DNA of 64,000 nt from Acidimicrobiia bacterium (GTDB lineage Bacteria > Actinomycetota > Acidimicrobiia > IMCC26256 > PALSA-610): NCBI GenBank assembly GCA_026002935.1, contig BPGH01000001.1, positions 1,723,965-1,787,964 on the forward strand. The letters run 5' to 3'. Each line of letters begins with the position of its first letter. The stretch's first letter is position 1. Made by a program: the position numbers and the translations under genes. Below the pieces are notes generated by a model. The model had not been told where the DNA came from. It worked only from the letters and a program-made list of their open reading frames with translations, and ran no database searches. This document shows positions 54,201 through 61,376 of the stretch, in pieces.

Positions 54201-54529
54201 CCCGGACGCACACCGAGGACGGCTTCCGGAAGGTGCGCGAGGCCGTCGGCGACGGGTCCCGGGTGCTCGTGTTCATCGGGACGCGCGCCGGACGGGCCCG
54301 GGTCGTCGCCGAGTTCGAGGGCTACGCGCCGCTCGTGCCGGTCGGCTCCTACGTGGTCGTGGAGGACACGATCGTCAACGGGCACCCGGTGTGGCCCGGC
54401 TTCGGGCCGGGGCCGCACGAGGCGATCCGCCAGATCCTCCAGCGCCACGGCGAGTTCGTCGCCGACCCCGAGCCCGAGAAGTTCGGCCTCACGTTCACCG
54501 AAGGCGGATTCCTGAAGCGGATCCGCTGA
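51272..54529 (+). CDS. Four-domain methyltransferase / TylF / GT2 / CmcI protein
   Basis: Protein of 1085 residues made of four modules. Residues about 1-200: class I methyltransferase with VEIGALRGENTVLVLE, ALIDGDHNW and MHDVCWPYGRRDLYY. About 270-540: TylF/MycF-type O-methyltransferase (FPYTTMGRARIDAL, GDLVEVGTGAGGGAIFMRG). About 558-840: GT2 glycosyltransferase (DLSVVVVFYNMRREAKRTL, YRLFEIS, LGEGSFHQVHGG). About 880-1085: CmcI/rhamnosyl O-methyltransferase type (DWIVDVGSGNGGRALFLAS, GSYVVVEDTIVNGHPVWP). It may add and methylate a sugar in one enzyme. ATG supported by GGAGG. No signal or membrane segment. Confidence 0.87.
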   Translation: MFPFWEKVVAPVIEAAGAKRIVEIGALRGENTVLVLESLGPDAEFHVIDPLPEFDPSEHERRFPGRYVFHRDLSLNVLPHLPPMDVALIDGDHNWYTVYNELKHLANTARAAGAPMPVMVMHDVCWPYGRRDLYYAPEQIPEEFRQPYERRGMRRGRKGLVPNGGLNATLCNAVTEGGPRNGVMTALDDFVAEYDRPLRRVVIPIYFGLAIVVEQDRLRRQPQLAALLDHLESAAGREQLLHLSEEIRLDAAIFEQALIRYKDGFIARGARRYLDLLKSALLDELYLDNEARIEYLLECATQRRPVEPSRLADPRATRRDQIRRIEQLRDAGVATDDKGLAAFFPYTTMGRARIDALELALDAARAERVEGDLVEVGTGAGGGAIFMRGWLEAHEVPDRRVWVVDTFRPSYDTIESAVLSGDLNRVREGFARFGLLDDRVRFVQGEVQDALEDAPIDAIALLRLGHDLGEATATVLERLYDRLSTGATVVVDGYGDPKCRAAVDEFRARRGIGGAPERIDAWSIAWRKAGTDPVSVARPAPLRSARRVPLAPPAPDGAIDLSVVVVFYNMRREAKRTLHSLTRAYQRGVDDVDYEVIALENGSAPDQKLGAELVEGFGPEFRYVDLGDDALPSPTAALNHGIRLARGRAIALMIDGAHVLSPGVLHYGLKGLDAYAPAVVATQQWYLGPMQQPEAVALGYDQAYEDELLEGIRWPADGYRLFEISHFIGDRDWFDGIIESNCLFAPRSLLEQVGGFDDSFSMPGGGYANLDVFERLGSAPGVTVVSILGEGSFHQVHGGTTTNDAKNEDRRTQIFSYGEHYRELRGRFLAGPMKPIAYVGAMPNLSARRTRARRMSARALVPNRSETGPDGIPERPVLVPDELKASFVEAYWNSLVWKRSTWLGHPVDRPPTDLFAYQELVGRVRPDWIVDVGSGNGGRALFLASVCELYGHGRVLSVDAQERADRPRHPRLTYLQARTHTEDGFRKVREAVGDGSRVLVFIGTRAGRARVVAEFEGYAPLVPVGSYVVVEDTIVNGHPVWPGFGPGPHEAIRQILQRHGEFVADPEPEKFGLTFTEGGFLKRIR

Positions 54530-54542
54530 GGGCCGGTCGTCG

Positions 54543-55316
54543 GTGAGCGAGCCGCAGCGCTACTTCTTCGTCCACCTGCAGAAGACGGCGGGGACGACGC
54601 TGTTCCGGCGGATCCGGCGCCATCTCGGCGACGCGGCCGTCTACCCCGACGCCTCCGACGGGCGCCCGCCGGAGACGGTCCTGCTCGTCGACCACCTGCT
54701 GGAGCGGTGGCGCGCCCGGCGCTCCGAGATCCGCGTCGTCACGGGGCACTTCCCGCTGTGCACGACCGAGGTCCTGGGTGTGCCGTTCTCGACCTTCACG
54801 GTGCTGCGCGAGCCCGTCGAGCGCACGTTGTCGTTCCTGCGGCACCACCGTGCCCGCACGCCCGCGGACCGCGACGTGCCGCTCGAGGTGATCTACGAGG
54901 ACGACATCCGCTTCCACGGGCTCGTGCACAACCACATGGTCAAGATGTTCGCGTTGCGGGCGGAGGAGATGATCGCCGGGTGCATGACCCGCGTCGACTT
55001 CACCCGGGCGCACCTGGATCGGGCGAAGGAGCGGTTGGAGTCGGTCGACGTCGTCGGGCTGCAGGAGGACTTCGAACCGTTCTGCGCCGAGTTGGCGGCA
55101 CGGTTCGGCTGGGACCTCGGCCCGCCGGAGCACACGAACCGCACCGAGCCGGTCGACGTCTCCCCGGCGTTCGTCGAGCGGATCGCGCACGACAACGCAC
55201 TCGACGTCGAGCTGTACGAGTTCGCGCGGGACCTCGTGCGGCGGCGCCGCGACCGCGGTGCACCGGCCCGTGACCGCGGCGCCGGCGCCACATCCGGGAG
55301 CGCGGCCGGTCAGTAG
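54543..55316 (+). CDS. Sulfotransferase family 2-type protein
   Basis: Protein of 257 residues that should transfer sulfate from PAPS. The 5'-phosphosulfate loop is HLQKTAGTTLFRRI (residues about 11-24) and the 3'-phosphate site TVLREPVERTLSFLRHH (about 88). Cytosolic in layout, no membrane helix. Thirteen bases after the four-domain gene, thus probably co-transcribed. The acceptor, perhaps a sugar hydroxyl, is unknown. Its 3' end overlaps the convergent PhyH gene by 7 bases. Confidence 0.87.
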   Translation: MSEPQRYFFVHLQKTAGTTLFRRIRRHLGDAAVYPDASDGRPPETVLLVDHLLERWRARRSEIRVVTGHFPLCTTEVLGVPFSTFTVLREPVERTLSFLRHHRARTPADRDVPLEVIYEDDIRFHGLVHNHMVKMFALRAEEMIAGCMTRVDFTRAHLDRAKERLESVDVVGLQEDFEPFCAELAARFGWDLGPPEHTNRTEPVDVSPAFVERIAHDNALDVELYEFARDLVRRRRDRGAPARDRGAGATSGSAAGQ

Positions 55317-56338
55317 ACGAGCGGGATCTGGTCGTCGGGGTACACCGACGGCGCGAAGAACCACGTCTCCATGGCGTAGCGCTCGCGCGTCATCGTGGAC
55401 TCGGCCGCCGTGCGGTGCAGGAACAGGTGGTCGAAGAAGAGCGCGTCGCCCGGGCCGAACTCCGGGCGCAGGATCGGCGTGTCACCGGCCGCCCGGCGCA
55501 CGACGTCGGGCGACACCGACCACCGGAAGAAGGCGCCCTCGGTGCCCGTCTCGAGGACCTCGTCGACCCGGCGGGGGACGATGTCCATGCCGGGGGCGTC
55601 GCGGCCGCACTCGGAGAGCGAGAGCCAGAAGTTCACCGAGCGGACGTGGGCGCCGAGGAACGCGCCGTCCTGGTGCCAGTTCGCGAGCTCGGCGTCGACC
55701 GGTACGCGCCGCAGCGTGCACTTGTTCCCCGAGAGCGCCGGCCGCTCACCCAGGTAGTCGGCGATCATGGTGCCCACGCCGAGCTCGCCGACGAGCTCCG
55801 TGAGCGCGAAGAGCATCCGCGGCGAGTCGGCGGTCCACATCGTGCCCCCGGCGCGCAGCCACGACTGCCGCCCGCCCGTGCGGTACTTGCCGAGCGTTGG
55901 CTTGAACGGCACGTACCACGGGCTGGTGTCGGACACCGGCGCGCCGGCGAGGCCGGCGTCGAACGCGTCGAACGCGCGGTCGATGCCCTCGACGAGCCGA
56001 CGTACCCGGTCCTCGGGCACGAGGTTGCGCACGAGCAGGCAGCCCTGCTCGGCGAACGCGGCCCGCAGCGTCTCGGCGCTCAGCTCGTCGGGCCGGACCT
56101 CGAGCAGGGTGTCGCGGCCGCCGCCGGCGGCGCGCACCGGCTCGAAGCCGGGCACGGGTGCCCGGTCGAGCGCGGCGAACGCCTCGTGGCGCAGCCGCAC
56201 GAGCTCCACCTCGGTGTCGGCGTCGGGCGCGTCGCGGTTGGCGCGGGTGAGCTGCGCGATCCGTTCGAGGGGGTCGACCGCGGCCGGGGGTGCGTCCGCG
56301 CGTGCGGCACGACCGCCGCGTCGCAGGAGAGGTGCCAT
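55310..56338 (-). CDS. PhyH-type Fe(II)/2-oxoglutarate dioxygenase
   Basis: Protein of 342 residues of the phytanoyl-CoA dioxygenase family. The double-stranded beta-helix core (about 85-330) has the iron ligands in NWHQDGAFLG (HxD) and HLFLHRTAAE (distal His, with the 2-oxoglutarate Arg shortly after). An N-terminal helical region of about 80 residues is extra. Relatives hydroxylate small molecules or sugar/lipid parts of natural products. It is likely the second gene of a leftward pair after the three-domain protein, which ends 49 bases upstream. Confidence 0.87.
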   Translation of the reverse strand: MAPLLRRGGRAARADAPPAAVDPLERIAQLTRANRDAPDADTEVELVRLRHEAFAALDRAPVPGFEPVRAAGGGRDTLLEVRPDELSAETLRAAFAEQGCLLVRNLVPEDRVRRLVEGIDRAFDAFDAGLAGAPVSDTSPWYVPFKPTLGKYRTGGRQSWLRAGGTMWTADSPRMLFALTELVGELGVGTMIADYLGERPALSGNKCTLRRVPVDAELANWHQDGAFLGAHVRSVNFWLSLSECGRDAPGMDIVPRRVDEVLETGTEGAFFRWSVSPDVVRRAAGDTPILRPEFGPGDALFFDHLFLHRTAAESTMTRERYAMETWFFAPSVYPDDQIPLVY

Positions 56339-56387
56339 GCGCGCCGGAGGATACCGGGCCGCGGGTCCCGCCCGACAGGGCCGAAGG

Positions 56388-58925
56388 TCAGCGGATCCGC
56401 TTCAGGAAGCCGCCCGGGTTGAACGTCAGCCCGTACCGCTCGCAACCCGGGTCCGGCGCGAAGTCGCCGCGCGTGTTCATGATCGCCTTGATCGCCTCGG
56501 CCGGTCCGGGCCCGAAGCCCGGCCAGACCGGGTGACCGTTGACGATCGTGTCCTCCACGACGACGTACGACCCGACGGGAACGAACGGGGCGTAGCGCTC
56601 GAACTGGCGGAGCGTCTGCGTGTTGTTGGCCCGCGTCCCGATGACGACGAGGGCGTTCGGCACCTCGCCGACGATCCGCCGCACCTCGTCGAGCGTGTGG
56701 GGCCCGAGCGGGTCGCGTGCCACGTGGACCAGGCGCGGGTGCTCCGGCGGCGATCCGCCGCGGCCGATGGTCACGACGCGCCCGTGGCCGAGGAGGTCGC
56801 AGACCGTCGCGAGGAAGTGCGCGCGCCCGCCCGTGCCGGTGCCGGTCTCGATCACCCAGTCGGGGCGCGTCTGCGCGATCAGCTCCTGATAGACGAACAG
56901 GTCCGCGGGCGGACGCCCCACCACGCGCCCGAGCCAGGTCGTCGTCTGCCACGCGAGCCCGCGCCAGAACGCGTCCGTGAACGCGACGCGCAGGTCCTCG
57001 GGGACCGGCACGGGCTGCGCCGGCAGGCCCTCGGTGTCGGGCGCGCCCGCGTCGAACACCCCCGGCGACGCCAGCCGGCGGGCCTTCGTCCGCCGGGCGG
57101 CCGGGTGCATGAACCCCACGTAGTGGATCGCGCGCCCCGGCCCGCGGAACGGGCGGCCCCGCAGCTCGCGGTAGTGGTCCGCGTAGCCGGCGATGCGGCG
57201 CCGCCGTTCGTCGGGATCGGCCTGGTTGGTCGTCGTGCCACCGTGCACCTGGTGGAACGACGCCTCGCCGAGGATCGTCGCGAGCGTCACGCCGGGCGTC
57301 GCGCCCACGCGCTCGTAGAACTCGAGGTTCGCGTAACCGCCACCGGCCATCGAGAAGCTCTCGTCGAACCCGCCGACCTGCTCGAGCACCGCACGCGGGA
57401 CGAAGATGCAATTGCTCTCCCACATGCCGTCGAACCAGTCGCGATCACTCGCGAAGTGGCCGATCTCGAACAGGCGGTAGCCGTCGTCGGGCCAGCCGAT
57501 CCGCTCGAGCAGGCGGTCCTCGTAGGCCTGGTCGTAGCCGGAGGTCATCGTCTCGCTCTGCTGCCCGGGCCCGAGGTACCAGGGCTGCGTCGCGACGACG
57601 GCGGGTGCGTAGGCCTCCAACGCCAGCAGGCCGTAACGGAGGACACCGGGCGACAGCACGTGCGCGCCGTCGATCATCAGCGCGACCGCCGCACCGCGGC
57701 TCACCTCGATGCCGCGGTTGAGGGCGTGCGCGGGCGACGGGCGGGCGTCGGGGCCGAGGTCGAGATACCGGAACTCGGGGCCGAAGGAGGTGACGAACTC
57801 GTCGCCGAGGCGTTGGTCGTCACGCGACCCGTTCTCGACGACGATCACCTCGTACGTGCGGTGCTCGATGTCGCGCTGGTAGGCGCGCGAGAGCGAGTGG
57901 AGCGTGCGCTGCGCCTCGCGGCGCATGTTGTAGAAGACGACGACGACCGACAGGTCGAGGGTCGGGGCGCGCCGGGGGGCGAGCGGTGCGTGCAGGCCGG
58001 CGGCCGGGGCCGGGGTCGCCGGCCGGCCGGTGCGCCCGTCGCCCTTCCGCCAGCAGATGCCGTGCGCGTCGACGCGCTCGATCCGGTCCTCGATGCCGTG
58101 GCGGGCGCGGAACCCGTCGACGGCCGCGCGGCTCGCGGGCGAGGAGTACGTGTCGACGACGACGAACCCGCCCTCGGCCAGGAGGGGGTAGAGCGCCTCG
58201 AGGACGGCCGGATCCGCTGCGGCTTCGTCGTCGCCGACGCGCAGCAGCGCGATGCGTTCGACCGGCGCGCCGGGCAGCGTCGCCGCGTAGGGCCCCTGGA
58301 GGAACCGGACCTGCCCGTCGAGCAGGCCGAAGCGGTGGAAGCCGTCGCGCACCGTGTTCAGGTCGGCGCGCAGTTCGGGGAAGCCGGGCCCGCCGGCGAG
58401 GGTCGTGCGCCGCCGTCGCCGGCGCGGCACCGGCGCCCCCGTCCGGGGCGAGGCGCGGAACGGGTCCGCGACCCACACGGTGCGGTCGGTGATCTCGTGC
58501 GCGGCGAGGTACCCGCGCAGGAAGATCGCGCCGCCGCCGCGTCGGGTGCCGCACTCGACGAGGTCGCCGGGCACGGCGTCGTGGCGGACCCGGTCGAGGC
58601 ACCGCCACAGGTGGTCGAGCCGCACCGCGCCCATCTGGGCGTACGGGAAGTAGCCGAGCTCGGACTGCTTCGCGTCCGGGGCCCCCGTGCGGCGGAGCGC
58701 GGTCAGGCGCGCGAGCTCCTCCTTCATGTAGCGGACCGGATCGCGCAGCTTCCGCAGCTCCGGTTCGCGGCCGCGGGTCACGCACTCGGCGAGATGTCCG
58801 ATGCGCAGCTCGTTCTCCGGATAGTGCAGGTCGAGGAGTGCGTCGCGCAGGATCCGCAGGTAGCGTTCGGCGGCACGTTCTCGCCACTCCTGCACCCGAT
58901 CGACGACGCCGTGCTCGGACTCCAT
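56388..58925 (-). CDS. Three-domain TylF / GT2 / CmcI protein
   Basis: Protein of 845 residues, colinear with residues about 265-1085 of the four-domain protein but on the opposite strand and lacking the first methyltransferase. TylF-type domain at about 20-300 (FPYAQMGAVRLDHLW, GDLVECGTRRGGGAIFLRG), GT2 at about 320-610 (DLSVVVVFYNMRREAQRTL, MIDGAHVLSPGVL), CmcI-type at about 640-845 (DWVIETGTGTGGRAHFLAT). A basic, Arg-rich insert (RRRRRR) interrupts the TylF part. ATG at 58925 chosen; a GTG at 58964 overlaps a likely -10 box. Confidence 0.86.
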   Translation of the reverse strand: MESEHGVVDRVQEWRERAAERYLRILRDALLDLHYPENELRIGHLAECVTRGREPELRKLRDPVRYMKEELARLTALRRTGAPDAKQSELGYFPYAQMGAVRLDHLWRCLDRVRHDAVPGDLVECGTRRGGGAIFLRGYLAAHEITDRTVWVADPFRASPRTGAPVPRRRRRRTTLAGGPGFPELRADLNTVRDGFHRFGLLDGQVRFLQGPYAATLPGAPVERIALLRVGDDEAAADPAVLEALYPLLAEGGFVVVDTYSSPASRAAVDGFRARHGIEDRIERVDAHGICWRKGDGRTGRPATPAPAAGLHAPLAPRRAPTLDLSVVVVFYNMRREAQRTLHSLSRAYQRDIEHRTYEVIVVENGSRDDQRLGDEFVTSFGPEFRYLDLGPDARPSPAHALNRGIEVSRGAAVALMIDGAHVLSPGVLRYGLLALEAYAPAVVATQPWYLGPGQQSETMTSGYDQAYEDRLLERIGWPDDGYRLFEIGHFASDRDWFDGMWESNCIFVPRAVLEQVGGFDESFSMAGGGYANLEFYERVGATPGVTLATILGEASFHQVHGGTTTNQADPDERRRRIAGYADHYRELRGRPFRGPGRAIHYVGFMHPAARRTKARRLASPGVFDAGAPDTEGLPAQPVPVPEDLRVAFTDAFWRGLAWQTTTWLGRVVGRPPADLFVYQELIAQTRPDWVIETGTGTGGRAHFLATVCDLLGHGRVVTIGRGGSPPEHPRLVHVARDPLGPHTLDEVRRIVGEVPNALVVIGTRANNTQTLRQFERYAPFVPVGSYVVVEDTIVNGHPVWPGFGPGPAEAIKAIMNTRGDFAPDPGCERYGLTFNPGGFLKRIR

Positions 58926-59032
58926 GGCCTCGGGCCGCACTCCTTGGGGTCGAGGGCACCGCACCGTACCAACTCCCCGGGGAAGCGGTCCCGGCGCGGC
59001 GCGTCCCGGCCCGGGCAGGGAGGCCGCCGCCG

Positions 59033-60019
59033 GTGAGGATCGTCGTCCACCCGGCGACCGACCTGCCGTACGCGTCGATGGTGCTCGAAGGCTTCGCGCA
59101 GGTGCTCGGCGCGGGAGGCGTGCGCTACTCGACCGCCGGCTTCCCGAGCCGGTACCGCATCGGCCGCACGATGGCCTTCTACCTCGAGGACGACCCCGGG
59201 GCGCGCGGCTTCGTGTCCTTCACCGACCAGCCGATCGTGCACCCGATCGGGCGCGCGTGGGCGCGCGTCCACTGCGCGGTCAACGTCGACGAGGACGCGG
59301 CGGACAGCGGTGTGCTCCCGCTCGGTCCCGCGTTCGGCGTCCGGCTGCGGTCGCCGGCGCTCACCGCCCGCCACGTCGCCGCGACGTGGCGGTGGGCGGG
59401 CGTGCGGGGTGCGCGCGACGCGCTGGAGCGCACGCGGCTCGTCGCGCGGCACGAGCGGCGCCGGACCGTGATCGACGCCTACCGGCCGGTCGCCTCCGAC
59501 CCCGACTACGTCTTCTACGTCGCGTGGCCCTGGGCGAAGCACGCGGAGGTGAACCCGCCGCGCGCGGAGTTCGTCGAGGCGTGCCGCCGGGCGCCGGGGT
59601 TGACGTTCGAGGGTGGCTTCGCGCCGCGCCGGCGCGCGGACGTCCCCGAGGTCCTGGAGCTCTCCGCGCCACGGCGTTACGGGATCCGCGAGTACCTCGC
59701 GCGCGTCGGCCGCTCCGCGGTCGCGTTCAACAACCCGGCGGTCCACGGGTGCCTCGGGTGGAAGCTCGGCGAGTTCCTGGCGCTCGGCAAGGCGACGATC
59801 AGCCTGCCCGTCACGCGCGCGCTCCCCGCGCCGCTCGAGCACGGCGTGCACCTCCACGTCGTCGACGGCTCCCCCGGGGCGATCGACGACGCGATCGCGC
59901 GACTGCGGACCGACCACCGGTACCGGCGTTCCCTCGAGGTCAACGCCCGGCGGTGGTACGAGGAGCACCTCGCCCCGGCCGCGCTCGCGCGGCGCCTCCT
60001 CGGGCTCCTGCAGCGGTGA
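59033..60019 (+). CDS. Probable GT-B-type glycosyltransferase
   Basis: Protein of 328 residues. It begins VRIVVHPATDLPYASMVLEGF; the C-terminal half has NNPAVHGCLGWKLGEFLALGK, the donor-binding type of loop seen in GT-B enzymes, followed by HVVDGSPGAIDDAIARL. No signal peptide. I cannot name a family beyond glycosyltransferase-like. GTG start with GGGAGG 9 bases upstream. Divergent from the three-domain gene, with 107 bases between. Confidence 0.65.
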   Translation: MRIVVHPATDLPYASMVLEGFAQVLGAGGVRYSTAGFPSRYRIGRTMAFYLEDDPGARGFVSFTDQPIVHPIGRAWARVHCAVNVDEDAADSGVLPLGPAFGVRLRSPALTARHVAATWRWAGVRGARDALERTRLVARHERRRTVIDAYRPVASDPDYVFYVAWPWAKHAEVNPPRAEFVEACRRAPGLTFEGGFAPRRRADVPEVLELSAPRRYGIREYLARVGRSAVAFNNPAVHGCLGWKLGEFLALGKATISLPVTRALPAPLEHGVHLHVVDGSPGAIDDAIARLRTDHRYRRSLEVNARRWYEEHLAPAALARRLLGLLQR

Positions 60020-60056
60020 GCGTCCCCCGGCCGCGCCGGCTCCGGCCCCCCGGCGA

Positions 60057-60062
60057 TATCGT
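60057..60062 (+). promoter_or_regulatory. -10-like element TATCGT of sulfotransferase 2
   Basis: TATCGT ends 7 bases before the ATG at 60070; probable leaderless start. Confidence 0.47.
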
Positions 60063-60069
60063 GCCGCGG

Positions 60070-61233
60070 ATGACCGGCGGATGCCGCCCCCGCCTCGTCC
60101 GGGACCGCCACGGGGTCGTGCTGGTGGAGGGCGACCGTACGCGCGCCGTGGCGGCGGACGTCGCCGCCGCGCTCGCGCGGACGCTCGGCGAGCCGGGCCG
60201 GCCCGCCGGCAGGGAGGGCGGCGCCCGGCGCGACCGGGAGGTGGAGCTCGCCGCGGGGGAGGGGCTCGCGTCGCTCGCCGCCGCGGCGCCGCGCGCCTCG
60301 GCGGTCGTGGTCGCGGGTGCGTCCGGGCCGCCGGACGCGCCCCCGCACGTGACGTACCACCCGCTCGCCCTGACCGACGGCGGGCAGGGCGGCATGCGCG
60401 TGCTCGACCGGCTCACGTCGGCGTGGCTGCGCGGCGCCACGCACCTGGCCGTGCCCGCCGGCGAACGCGACTGGTGGGCACGCGCGCCGCAGCTCGCCGA
60501 CTGGCTCGCGCGCCTCGGCGAGCTCGTCGCGGCGAACGACGCGGGAGCACTGTGGGAGCTGCCGACCGCGCCGCCGCCCGGACCACCCAAGGTGTTCGGC
60601 ATCGGGCTCAACAAGACGGGGACGACGTCCCTGCACCAGGCGTGCGAGCTGCTCGGGCTGCGCAGCTTCCACTGGGGCGGCCGCGCCGCGTTCGACGGCG
60701 TGCTCGAGGCGGTCCGGTCGGGCCGCCGGCTCCTCGAACCGGTCGGCGAGGAGTACGACGCCTACTCCGACATCGAGACCCTCGCCGTGCGGTTCGACAT
60801 CGCGGACCTGCAGTACCCCGGGTCGCGCTTCGTCCTGACGGTGCGCGACGTCGACGGTTGGGTCGACAGCCGGCGGCGGCACGTCGAGCGCAACCGGCGC
60901 AGCCGCGAAGCCGGTGCGTACGACGGCGTCAACCTGCACGTCGACGAGGACCGGTGGCGCCGCCAGTGGCAGACCCACGTCGAACGGGTGACCCGCCACT
61001 TCGCGGGTCGCGACGACCTGCTCGTCCTCGACATCACCGCCGGGCAGGGGTGGGAGCGGCTCGCACCGTTCCTCGGCCACCCGGTGCCCTCCGTGCCGTT
61101 CCCGCACGGCAACGCCGACCGCAAGGCGCCGCGGCCCGCGCCGGGTGCGACCGCGGGCGGCTCCGGCGGCGGGTCGCTGGTCGCGCGGGCGCGGCGGCGC
61201 GTCGCCCGGGTGGTGCGCCCGCGGCGGGACTGA
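60070..61233 (+). CDS. Sulfotransferase with unknown N-terminal domain
   Basis: Protein of 387 residues. The second half (about 175-345) is a sulfotransferase of the type that starts VFGIGLNKTGTTSLHQACELLG (PAPS loop), with SRFVLTVRDVDGWVDS as the 3'-phosphate site. The first 170 residues are Ala-rich and contain THLAVPAGERDWWARAPQLAD; I recognise no family. A basic Arg-rich tail ends the protein. It is likely co-regulated with the neighbouring sulfotransferase fusion. Acceptor unknown. Confidence 0.82.
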   Translation: MTGGCRPRLVRDRHGVVLVEGDRTRAVAADVAAALARTLGEPGRPAGREGGARRDREVELAAGEGLASLAAAAPRASAVVVAGASGPPDAPPHVTYHPLALTDGGQGGMRVLDRLTSAWLRGATHLAVPAGERDWWARAPQLADWLARLGELVAANDAGALWELPTAPPPGPPKVFGIGLNKTGTTSLHQACELLGLRSFHWGGRAAFDGVLEAVRSGRRLLEPVGEEYDAYSDIETLAVRFDIADLQYPGSRFVLTVRDVDGWVDSRRRHVERNRRSREAGAYDGVNLHVDEDRWRRQWQTHVERVTRHFAGRDDLLVLDITAGQGWERLAPFLGHPVPSVPFPHGNADRKAPRPAPGATAGGSGGGSLVARARRRVARVVRPRRD

Positions 61234-61363
61234 CCGCCGCGACGCGCCCCGCTCCCGCGATGCGCCGATAACGGGCGTACACGACAAGGCGCTCCGGCCC
61301 GAGCCGGGGCCCGGTTCCGCGCGATGCACAACCGTGGCGAGGAGCGGCCGTCGCGACCGACGG

Positions 61364-61369
61364 TACTGT
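61364..61369 (+). promoter_or_regulatory. -10-like element TACTGT of the sulfotransferase-GT fusion
   Basis: TACTGT ends 7 bases before the ATG at 61377; probable leaderless start. Confidence 0.48.
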
Positions 61370-61376
61370 CGCGCCC

